DNA from: JAUYQR01 sp031377265
GTDB taxonomy: Bacteria; Pseudomonadota; Alphaproteobacteria; Rhodobacterales; Rhodobacteraceae
Direction: 5' to 3'
DNA length: 6,044 nt
Assembly: GCF_031377265.1 (NCBI RefSeq)
Contig: NZ_JANMET010000073.1
Span: 1 to 6,044 of the forward strand
Shown: positions 1 through 4,721 of the stretch, one piece after another
How the letters are laid out: every line of letters begins with the position of its first letter
How positions within the stretch are numbered: the first letter of the stretch is position 1
Made by a program: the position numbers and the translations under genes
Notes under the pieces: model-generated
Seen by the model: the letters and a program-made list of their open reading frames with translations, nothing else
What the model was told of the DNA's origin: nothing
Database searches by the model: none

Positions 1-243
1 AAGGCCGATTGCTTCCTGAACGGCCTGACCCGCCAGACCGTGATCGGCATGCTGAAAGACATGCAGATCAAGGTGCATGAACGCCACATCATGCCCGAAG
101 AACTGGAATCGTTCGAACAGTGCTGGCTGACCGGCACCGCCGCCGAGGTGACGCCGGTGGGCCAGATCGGCGATTACAACTTCGAAGTCGGCGATCTGAC
201 CAAACGCGTGTCGCTGGAATATGAGCGGCTGGTGCGCGCCTGA
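1..243 (+). CDS. ilvE: Branched-chain amino acid aminotransferase, C-terminal part (5' end outside window)
   Basis: This is the last 80 codons of a class IV PLP-dependent aminotransferase, read in frame from base 1 to a TGA at 241-243. The full enzyme transfers the amino group between glutamate and the keto acids of leucine, isoleucine and valine, the last step of their synthesis, in the cytoplasm. The fragment has the fold-type IV C-terminal half: an FLNGLTRQTVIGML helix start (residues 5-18), the HIMPEEL segment, and the family's conserved CWLTGTAAEVTPV loop (about residues 41-53), whose GTAAE stretch lies at the cofactor/substrate site. The ending YNFEVGDLT...LVRA matches my memory of Rhodobacteraceae IlvE proteins. 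The PLP lysine lies upstream of the window. An ATG at 40-42 is internal, not the start. A strong terminator follows 22 bases after the stop. A D-amino-acid or ADC-lyase relative is possible but less likely. Confidence 0.87.
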   Translation, partial: KADCFLNGLTRQTVIGMLKDMQIKVHERHIMPEELESFEQCWLTGTAAEVTPVGQIGDYNFEVGDLTKRVSLEYERLVRA

Positions 244-258
244 ACCCAACGGACGGCG

Positions 259-296
259 AAAAAAGAAAGGGTGCGCCACACCGGCGCACCCTTTTT
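259..296. terminator. Bidirectional Rho-independent terminator between ilvE and the converging minus-strand genes
   Basis: A perfect 12-bp stem (266-277 with 283-294; core GGGTGCGCC/GGCGCACCC) encloses a 5-base ACACC loop. On the plus strand it is followed by TTTTT (292-296), so it ends ilvE. Read on the minus strand, the A-rich flank at 259-268 becomes TTTCTTTTTT, so the same hairpin can also stop transcription arriving from the small ORF and SDR side. It starts 22 bases after the ilvE stop codon. Confidence 0.92.
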
Positions 297-317
297 CGTT
301 TTGGCATTCACGACTGG

Positions 318-338
318 TCAGGTGTTAACAAAACCTGA
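318..338. repeat. Short inverted repeat TCAGGT/ACCTGA with an AT-rich 9-base centre
   Basis: Six-base arms at 318-323 and 333-338 flank GTTAACAAA. The left part also holds the 8-base palindrome TGTTAACA (323-330). It lies 21 bases past the ilvE terminator in the convergent spacer and has no T-tract on either strand, so it is not an obvious terminator. It could be an RNA hairpin at the 3' end of minus-strand transcripts or have no function. The rest of the 297-380 stretch shows nothing I can name. Confidence 0.3.
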
Positions 339-380
339 ATTCGCGCCGCTAAGCCTTTGTTTTTACATGGCTCCCAGCCT

Positions 381-396
381 TGTCCACGCGTGGACA
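381..396. repeat. Perfect 16-bp palindrome TGTCCACGCGTGGACA
   Basis: The sequence is its own reverse complement over all 16 bases, and it sits 2 bases beyond the stop codon of the small minus-strand ORF. As RNA it can form a 6-bp stem with a CGCG loop. On the minus strand it is followed by a second small hairpin, GGCT-GGG-AGCC (368-378 on the plus strand), but by no U-run. A third GTCCAC half-site lies at 406-411, inside the end of the ORF. The site may be a dimeric-protein operator, a 3'-end RNA hairpin protecting the small mRNA, or chance. The symmetry is seen; the function is unknown. Confidence 0.45.
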
Positions 397-398
397 GC

Positions 399-581
399 CT
401 AGGTCGTCCACCCCCGCGCGATTCGCAGAAACTGCACCAACCGCGACGATCCGCTGCGCCCATGCGCCCGGTGCCAGCCCTGCCGCGCACCCCGGGCAAT
501 CCGCCAGAACTGCCGCACCTGCACCCCGGTGCTGGGCCCCTGATGATCCGCCGGATGACGGCCTTCAATGCTGCGCTTCAT
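399..581 (-). CDS. Probable small arginine-rich protein, 60 aa, unrecognised
   Basis: I do not recognise this protein. It runs from ATG (579-581) to TAG (399-401) and is very basic: 11 Arg, 1 Lys and 4 His against 1 Asp and 1 Glu. It has no signal peptide or transmembrane segment. Support for it being real: GAGGAGG at 587-593 sits 5 bases before the ATG, and a TTGGGT-17-TATGAT promoter lies just upstream. Third codon positions are about 80% G/C by my count, like a gene of this genome. The motif QFxRIARG occurs twice, at residues 24-31 and 50-57. The two 24-base copies differ at 7 positions, 5 of them synonymous third positions, which argues for selection on the protein in this frame. It lies 79 bases downstream of the SDR and converges on ilvE. 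It could act as a nucleic-acid- or membrane-binding peptide, or the transcript could be a regulatory RNA; both are speculation. Confidence 0.58.
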   Translation of the reverse strand: MKRSIEGRHPADHQGPSTGVQVRQFWRIARGARQGWHRAHGRSGSSRLVQFLRIARGWTT

Positions 582-586
582 GCCAA

Positions 587-593
587 CCTCCTC
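587..593 (-). promoter_or_regulatory. Strong Shine-Dalgarno for the 60-aa small ORF
   Basis: Read on the minus strand this is GAGGAGG, followed by TTGGC and then ATG. It is close to the full anti-SD complement at near-ideal spacing and is the best ribosome-binding site in the window. It fixes the start at 581 and favours this frame over the overlapping reading frame that would begin with TTG at 568, which has no such site. Confidence 0.7.
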
Positions 594-610
594 AGGTAAA
601 GACAGCTGCC

Positions 611-639
611 ATCATACCCCAGAATCATCGCCAACCCAA
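611..639 (-). promoter_or_regulatory. Candidate sigma-70-type promoter of the small ORF
   Basis: On the minus strand TTGGGT (634-639) and TATGAT (611-616) are separated by 17 bases. The -10 matches TATAAT at 5 of 6 positions; the -35 matches only its TTG. Transcription would begin near 603-607, giving a leader of about 22-26 bases that carries the GAGGAGG site. The promoter lies in the 79-base gap after the SDR stop codon. I see no terminator in that gap, so read-through from the SDR gene is also possible. Confidence 0.45.
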
Positions 640-660
640 ATCGCGCAAGCCAACACCCGC

Positions 661-1425
661 CTACACCGCCGAAAACCCACCATCGACAAACAGATAGGTG
701 CCGGTCACAAACTCCGCGTCGTCAGATGCCAGGTACAGCGCCGCCCGCGCGATATCCTCCGGCTGGCCCAGCCGCCCCTGCGCCGCCTTGATCGCCGCCT
801 CCGACACATCCACCCCCAGCGCCGTCAGCTCCTTCACCTCGCGCACCCCGTGCGGCGTCTCGATGAACCCCGGACAGATCGCATTGCAGCGAACCCCCCG
901 GTCCCGGAACTCTACCGCAATCGCGCGCGAAAACATGTGGCAGGCCCCTTTCGTCGCATCATACAGCACCTCCATCGGCGTCGCATAAACCGCCGAGATG
1001 CTGGAGGTGCAGACGATGCTGCCACCCCCCGCTGCAATCATCTGCGGCAGCACCGCGCGGGTCACCAGGTACATCGACTTCACGTTCACATCGAACAGAA
1101 AGTCCCAATCCGCCTCCTCGGTCTCCAGGAACGGTTTGATCACGATGGTGCCGGCATGGTTGAACAGCACCGTCACCGGGCCCAGCGCCGCCGCCACCTT
1201 GGCCACCGCCGCCTCGACCTCCGCCTTGGCCGCAACATTCGCGGCGGCAAACACCACCCGGTGCCCCTTGGCCACCAGTTCAGCCGCCAGCGCCTCCCCC
1301 CGCGCGACATCGCGGTCAAGGATCCCAACCGCCGCGCCCTCGGCCGCAAACAGCCGCACAGCCGCCGCGCCGCATCCCCCCGCCCCACCCGAAACGATGG
1401 CAACCTTGCCTTTTAACCGGTCCAT
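661..1425 (-). CDS. Classical SDR-family NAD(P)-dependent oxidoreductase, substrate unknown
   Basis: A 254-residue Rossmann-fold dehydrogenase/reductase of normal length for a classical SDR. The cofactor loop is SGGAGGCG (residues 12-19), a variant of the usual TGxxxGIG. Asp37 at the end of beta-2 suggests NAD(H) over NADP(H). NHAG (89-92) replaces the usual NNAG, and Asn114, Ser142, Tyr155 and Lys159 (YDATK) supply the catalytic tetrad. PG at 185-186 and the C-terminal TGTYLFVDGG are typical. It is therefore expected to be an active cytoplasmic enzyme interconverting a hydroxyl and a carbonyl group. The substrate cannot be read from sequence; relatives include 3-oxoacyl-ACP reductase-like and cyclic-alcohol dehydrogenases. 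The ATG is 9 bases after the queG stop, with a G-rich GGGGGCGGA between them, so translation is probably coupled to queG. Confidence 0.9.
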   Translation of the reverse strand: MDRLKGKVAIVSGGAGGCGAAAVRLFAAEGAAVGILDRDVARGEALAAELVAKGHRVVFAAANVAAKAEVEAAVAKVAAALGPVTVLFNHAGTIVIKPFLETEEADWDFLFDVNVKSMYLVTRAVLPQMIAAGGGSIVCTSSISAVYATPMEVLYDATKGACHMFSRAIAVEFRDRGVRCNAICPGFIETPHGVREVKELTALGVDVSEAAIKAAQGRLGQPEDIARAALYLASDDAEFVTGTYLFVDGGFSAV

Positions 1426-1434
1426 TCCGCCCCC

Positions 1435-2460
1435 CTACAATCGCCCCACCGCCCAGCGCGCCGCATCCGCCACCGCCGGATCGGCATCATCTAACAACCC
1501 CATTGCGGCACCACGCAACCCCGGCATCCCGGAATTCCCGATGGCATAAAGCACATTGCGCACAAACCGGTCGCGCCCGATCCGCTTGATCGGGCTACCG
1601 GCAAACCGGGCCCGAAACGCCGCGTCGTCCAGCATGGCAAGCTCCGCCAACTCCGGCAAACCGACGCGCGGTTGATAGCCGATCTCCCCCGCCGCCACCG
1701 CGAACTTGTTCCACGGGCAGACGGCCAGACAATCGTCGCAGCCATAGATCCGGTTGCCCATCAACCCGCGCAAATCTTCGTCGACCGGCCCCTTATGCTC
1801 GATCGTCAGATAGGAAATGCAGCGTCTGGCGTCCAACCGGTACGGCGCCGGAAATGCCTCCGTCGGGCAGATATCCAGACAGGCGCTGCAGGTCCCGCAG
1901 TGATCCACCTCAGGCGCATCCACCGGCAGCTCCAGCGTGGTGAAGATCGCCCCCAGAAACACCCAATTGCCAAGATCGCGGCCCAAAAGGTTGGTATGCT
2001 TGCCCTGCCAGCCCAGCCCCGCCGCCTGTGCCAGTGGCTTTTCCATCACCGGGGCCGTATCGACGAACACCTTGATTTCGCAGCCCGACTGATCCACCAG
2101 CCAGCGCCCCAGCCGCTTCAGGCGCCGCTTGACCAGATCGTGGTAGTCTTTCCCCTGCGCATAGCAACTCACCACCCCACGGTCGCGCGCGGCAAGGCCG
2201 GTCATCGGGTTGCCCTCGGGCGTATAGGCCTCGGCCAGCATAATCACCGACCGCGCCTGCGGCCACAGCGCCGCCGCCGACCCGCGCCACTTCACCCGCT
2301 CGGCCATCCAGCCCATCTGACCGTGATGTCCGGCATCCAGAAACGCCGCCAGACGCGCCGCCGTTTCCGGCACCGCATCAGGCCGACAAATCCCCACCTT
2401 GGCAAAGCCTTCTTCAAGGCCCCGCGCCACCAGCAGGGCCTTCAAACCCGCGTCCGTCAT
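1435..2460 (-). CDS. queG: Epoxyqueuosine reductase QueG
   Basis: A 341-residue cobalamin- and iron-sulfur-dependent enzyme that reduces epoxyqueuosine to queuosine at the wobble position of GUN-anticodon tRNAs. In order: the N-terminal DUF1730-type domain; the active-site stretch VDTAPVMEKPLAQAAGLGW, with Asp134 at the position of the family's proposed catalytic acid; and a first cluster motif C188xxC191xxC194xxxCP. Next come Cys214 and the second motif C241xxC244xxxCP, together giving ligands for two 4Fe-4S clusters. A HEAT-like tail follows (about 295-341: RNVLYAIGNSG...). Length is normal. I chose ATG 2458-2460 because MTDAGLKALLVARGLEEGF is the usual family N-terminus and a weak AGAG lies 7 bases upstream. 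The open frame extends 66 codons further upstream, but that part runs through the intergenic hairpin and the end of fzlA and is not family-like. It follows fzlA by 68 bases and precedes the SDR by 9. Confidence 0.96.
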   Translation of the reverse strand: MTDAGLKALLVARGLEEGFAKVGICRPDAVPETAARLAAFLDAGHHGQMGWMAERVKWRGSAAALWPQARSVIMLAEAYTPEGNPMTGLAARDRGVVSCYAQGKDYHDLVKRRLKRLGRWLVDQSGCEIKVFVDTAPVMEKPLAQAAGLGWQGKHTNLLGRDLGNWVFLGAIFTTLELPVDAPEVDHCGTCSACLDICPTEAFPAPYRLDARRCISYLTIEHKGPVDEDLRGLMGNRIYGCDDCLAVCPWNKFAVAAGEIGYQPRVGLPELAELAMLDDAAFRARFAGSPIKRIGRDRFVRNVLYAIGNSGMPGLRGAAMGLLDDADPAVADAARWAVGRL

Positions 2461-2473
2461 GGGTTTGCTCTTT

Positions 2474-2516
2474 GGAGAAATACTCCGGGAGGTGCAGGGG
2501 GGGGGGCTGGCCCCCC
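2474..2516 (-). repeat. Intergenic hairpin with G10 run plus GGAGTATTT block between fzlA and queG
   Basis: The 68-base fzlA-queG gap holds, in minus-strand order, GGGGGG-CCAG-CCCCCC (2516-2501) with the C-run continuing to ten (2506-2497). Next come CTGCACCTCC and the small inverted repeat GGAG-TATTT-CTCC (2486-2474), which ends 13 bases before the queG ATG. From memory, a G/C hairpin followed by CCCGGAGTATTT recurs between genes in Rhodobacteraceae, which would make this a dispersed family element; I have not checked this. In an mRNA it could attenuate transcription, mark a processing site or limit queG translation. The ten-base homopolymer could vary in length between strains. Confidence 0.55.
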
Positions 2517-2528
2517 GTCCGTTCAGGA

Positions 2529-3194
2529 TCAGAAATCCAGGTCGGCATAATGCGCTGCGGGCGGAAATCCCGAAATCTGGTCTGCCAGCAGCGTGCGGAA
2601 ACAGGGCCGCGACTTGATCTTCGCATACCAGTCTTTCAGCACGATATGACGGTTCCAATCCACATCACTGATGTAATCCAGACAGCTCAGATGCGCCGCT
2701 GCGGTGAAATCGGCCAGTGTCATCACATCGCCCGCCAGCCAGCGCCGCTGATCCAAGAGCCACGCCATGTAATCGAGGTGATACTTGATCCGGCTTGACC
2801 CCGCCTTGACGTTCTTGCTGTCAGGATAGCCCTGCCCGGTGACCTTCTTGTTGACCCGTTCATACAGCAGCTTCGAGGTGACCTCGTTCTGGAACTTGTC
2901 GTCAAACCAGGCGCACAACCGGCGCACCTCATAGCGCGCGTCCGGGTCGCGGGGCAGCAGCGGTGGCGTCGGCACCACCTCCTCCAGATATTCGCAGATC
3001 GCCTGGCTTTCGCTCATCACCCGGCCATCGATCCGCAGAACGGGCACCTTTCCGGCCGGATTGCGACGCAGGAAATCCGGCGACGGCTCCCAATACCGCT
3101 CCTCGACCAGTTCGACTTCGATCTTTTTTTCCGCAAGCGTCAGGCGCACCTTGCGGCAAAACGGCGACAGCGGAACATGGTACAATCGGTTCAT
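2529..3194 (-). CDS. fzlA: FzlA-type FtsZ-binding protein (glutathione S-transferase fold)
   Basis: A 221-residue protein with a thioredoxin-like N-terminal half (about 1-78) and an all-helical C-terminal half. YHVPLSPFCRKVRL (5-18), NPAGKVPVL with cis-Pro51, and SES (61-63) are the GST G-site elements. What points to FzlA rather than a generic GST is the EVRRLCAWFDDKF...TSKLLYERVNKK block (89-117), SRIKYHLDYMAWL (134-146), AHLSCLDYISDVDW (167-180) and the C-terminal HYADLDF (215-221). All fit my memory of alphaproteobacterial FzlA. In Caulobacter, FzlA binds FtsZ filaments, alters their curvature and links the Z-ring to septal wall synthases; it is not known as a detoxifying transferase. Start: ATG 3192-3194 with GAGG 12 bases upstream. 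Upstream by 68 bases is mtgA, a wall polymerase, which fits a division role. A plain GST is the alternative. Confidence 0.8.
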   Translation of the reverse strand: MNRLYHVPLSPFCRKVRLTLAEKKIEVELVEERYWEPSPDFLRRNPAGKVPVLRIDGRVMSESQAICEYLEEVVPTPPLLPRDPDARYEVRRLCAWFDDKFQNEVTSKLLYERVNKKVTGQGYPDSKNVKAGSSRIKYHLDYMAWLLDQRRWLAGDVMTLADFTAAAHLSCLDYISDVDWNRHIVLKDWYAKIKSRPCFRTLLADQISGFPPAAHYADLDF

Positions 3195-3262
3195 CGGTCA
3201 GACACCTCGGGTATCGCTCTTCATTGCCGCGCGCCGGGGTGAAATTCAATCCCCAGACCGCG

Positions 3263-4033
3263 TCAGCCCTCAAAACAGGCGGAACGTCCGTCTGCCGCAA
3301 TGGTTTCCGCGCCGCTCATGATCGACCGCGTCCGGCTGCGCACAAAGCTGGAAGGCTTGGAGGCGCTGAAGTCCTTTGGATCAGGCAAAACCGCCGCCAG
3401 CCGCCCAGCCTGTAACGCGCTCAGGTCCTTGGCATCGACGCCGAAGTAATGCTGCGCTGCCGCCTGCACCCCGAACACGCCTTCGTCGAACTCGGCCACG
3501 TTCAGATAGACTTCCAGAATGCGCTGCTTGGACCAGAACAATTCCACCGCCGGGGTCAGCACTGCCTCCATTGCCTTGCGCAAATAGCTGCGCCCGTGCC
3601 ACAGGAACACGTTCTTCACCACCTGCTGACTGATGGTCGAGGCACCGCGATTGCCGCCCTGTTTGATGGCCAGCCGGATCGCCGCCATGTCAAAACCCCA
3701 GTGGTTGCAGAAATTCGCGTCCTCTGCCGCCACGGCCGACCGGCCCATGACCGGAGCGATTTCGTCCCAACTCACCCAGTCCTTCTCGATCCCGCCCAGC
3801 CGCCACGCCTCGCCGGTCTGGTACAGGTTGATCGGCGGCGGCAGAAAGCTGAACAGGATCACCAGAAAGGCATAGACCGCAGCAACCGCCGCAGCCCCAC
3901 GCAACAACCAGCGCAACGCCCTGCGCCAAGGCGAAAGGCCTTCGGCGGCCGCAGCGCCTGCCAGTTTCGCTTTGCGCTTGCGCGGCCTTGCTGCCGGTTT
4001 TTCGGCGGCCTTTTCAGGGGTCTTTTCGGTCAT
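3263..4033 (-). CDS. mtgA: Monofunctional biosynthetic peptidoglycan transglycosylase MtgA
   Basis: A 256-residue GT51 enzyme that polymerises lipid II into glycan strands on the outer face of the inner membrane. A basic cytoplasmic tail rich in Lys, Arg and Ala (1-41) precedes one membrane helix (about 43-64, ending FLPPP). The catalytic domain follows: motif 1 AVAAEDANFCNHWGFD (100-115, catalytic Glu104), motif 2 GASTISQQ (130-137), motif 3 RKAMEAVLT (152-160, Glu156) and motif 4 KQRILEVYLNVAEF (169-182). No transpeptidase domain is present, so it is MtgA and not a class A PBP. Length is slightly above the common 220-240 because of the charged tail. The ATG at 4031-4033 has no clear Shine-Dalgarno; a possible promoter places the RNA start almost on it. 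The last about 25 residues (SRTRSIMSGAETIA...) are not family-conserved as far as I can tell. fzlA follows after 68 bases. Confidence 0.95.
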   Translation of the reverse strand: MTEKTPEKAAEKPAARPRKRKAKLAGAAAAEGLSPWRRALRWLLRGAAAVAAVYAFLVILFSFLPPPINLYQTGEAWRLGGIEKDWVSWDEIAPVMGRSAVAAEDANFCNHWGFDMAAIRLAIKQGGNRGASTISQQVVKNVFLWHGRSYLRKAMEAVLTPAVELFWSKQRILEVYLNVAEFDEGVFGVQAAAQHYFGVDAKDLSALQAGRLAAVLPDPKDFSASKPSSFVRSRTRSIMSGAETIAADGRSACFEG

Positions 4034-4039
4034 GACCGG

Positions 4040-4070
4040 AACATAGACGCGGGTGCGCGCGCGGCGTCAA
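4040..4070 (-). promoter_or_regulatory. Candidate mtgA promoter, possibly giving a leaderless mRNA
   Basis: On the minus strand TTGACG (4065-4070) is an excellent -35. TATGTT (4040-4045) is a fair -10 after a long 19-base spacer; TCTATG at 17 bases is the alternative. Only 6 bases separate TATGTT from the mtgA ATG, so the expected start point falls on or next to the initiator A. The spacer is a CG-alternating stretch. The absence of a Shine-Dalgarno for mtgA agrees with leaderless initiation. With the 17-base alternative, a leader of a few bases would result. Confidence 0.4.
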
Positions 4071-4094
4071 GGGTTGCGCAGCGGGTGGGGGGGC

Positions 4095-4631
4095 TTAGCG
4101 CCGGCCACCGCCCAATTGGTCGGACGGTTGGCCCAGCGGCGGGATCTTTTCCAGAAACTCGCGCAGCTTGGCCTCTGCTTCATGGCTGAACGAGGTGTGC
4201 ATCACCCGGCCCTTGTGGCGAAACGGCTCCAGCCGCTCCAGCACCTTGTCCGGCGTCATCTTGCGCACCAGAATGCCCACCGCCGCCCCGCCCTTGTCCA
4301 GACTTTGGCCGATGTTGCGCAGAAATTCGTCATCTATCCCCATGTCGGTGAACTTGCCTGCCAGCGCGCCCGCCCCGGCACCAACGGCGGCCCCGACAAT
4401 CGGGTTCAGGAACAGCATCCCGACCAGCGCGCCCCAAAGACCGCCACCGATTGCACCGCCGGTGACCAGGCTTGTGGCCTGATGCAAGCTGACCTTGCCG
4501 CTGTCATCGCGGGTGACAACGACCACATCCTCCATCTCGATCAGGTATTCCTTTTGCAGCGCAACCAGCGCCTTTCCGGCCTCGAAGGCCGTGGCCTCAT
4601 CGGGGAAGGCAACGATGATCAGGTCGGACAT
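4095..4631 (-). CDS. DUF1269 family membrane-associated protein
   Basis: A 178-residue protein of the DUF1269 family. It opens with a beta-alpha-beta-like segment (MSDLIIVAFPDEATAFEAGKAL, 1-22). A stretch ending in VVVVTRDDSGKVSLHQ (36-51) and a glycine-rich hydrophobic region (about 57-92: GGAIGGGLWGALVGMLF...GAAVGAGAGALAG) follow. That region looks like a glycine-zipper hairpin able to insert into or associate with a membrane. A soluble C-terminal half follows (DDEFLRNIGQSLDKGGAAVGILV, 100-122, then a charged helix region to 163) and a polar tail. The family has no established biochemical function that I know of, though members are often described as membrane proteins and occur near stress genes. 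The start ATG 4629-4631 has GGAG (4640-4643) 8 bases upstream. It lies 90 bases after gltB and 61 bases before mtgA; there is no clear functional link to either. Confidence 0.85.
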   Translation of the reverse strand: MSDLIIVAFPDEATAFEAGKALVALQKEYLIEMEDVVVVTRDDSGKVSLHQATSLVTGGAIGGGLWGALVGMLFLNPIVGAAVGAGAGALAGKFTDMGIDDEFLRNIGQSLDKGGAAVGILVRKMTPDKVLERLEPFRHKGRVMHTSFSHEAEAKLREFLEKIPPLGQPSDQLGGGRR

Positions 4632-4721
4632 GGTGGGTGCTCCAAGGCGAAAGGGCCATTGCGACTGTGCGCAACGACCCTCTCATAGCATATCCAAAGC
4701 GGTTTGGGGAACGAAAATCCC
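4632..4721 (-). promoter_or_regulatory. Spacer between gltB and the DUF1269 gene, with two dyads and a weak promoter
   Basis: Read on the minus strand, TTCGTT (4710-4715) and TATGCT (4687-4692) are 17 bases apart. The -35 is poor and the -10 fair. The dyad CCAAA-GCGG-TTTGG (4694-4707) fills most of that spacer and could be an operator. A second dyad TTGCG-ACTGTG-CGCAA (4659-4674) would form a hairpin in the leader ahead of the GGAG site. Neither dyad is followed by a T-run, so I see no intrinsic terminator for gltB here. Confidence 0.3.

Noticed and set aside
380..388. TTGTCCACG as a DnaA box
   Set aside because: It departs from TTATNCACA at the third and last positions. It is isolated and is better explained as part of the 16-bp palindrome; there is no origin context.
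308..568. 86-codon minus-strand frame with a TTG start overlapping the 60-aa small ORF
   Set aside because: It has no Shine-Dalgarno and runs through both inverted repeats. The synonymous pattern of the internal repeat supports the other frame.
568..1416. 282-codon plus-strand open frame opposite the SDR gene
   Set aside because: It is the antisense shadow of a well-supported SDR. Its product is low-complexity (Arg/His/Pro-rich), and high third-position GC in the real gene removes stops on the other strand.
1672..2550. 292-codon plus-strand open frame opposite queG
   Set aside because: It lies antisense to all the queG iron-sulfur and catalytic motifs. Its own product shows no domain, and its composition is that of a GC-bias shadow.
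2461..2658. 66-codon N-terminal extension of queG to an upstream ATG at 2658
   Set aside because: It would overlap the end of fzlA and translate the G/C hairpin. QueG proteins normally begin near the MTDAGLKALL segment, so ATG 2458-2460 was chosen.
3195..3262. Separate promoter for fzlA in the mtgA-fzlA gap
   Set aside because: TTGAAT is a passable -35, but at the right distance there is only CAATGA. That is too weak to list as a feature, and co-transcription with mtgA is simpler.
4046..4064. CG-alternating stretch before mtgA as a Z-DNA or special element
   Set aside because: The run is short and expected in a genome this GC-rich. It is explained well enough as a promoter spacer.
3449..4189. 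246-codon plus-strand open frame opposite mtgA and the end of the DUF1269 gene
   Set aside because: It spans two real minus-strand genes and their gap, and has no recognisable motif or ribosome-binding site of note.
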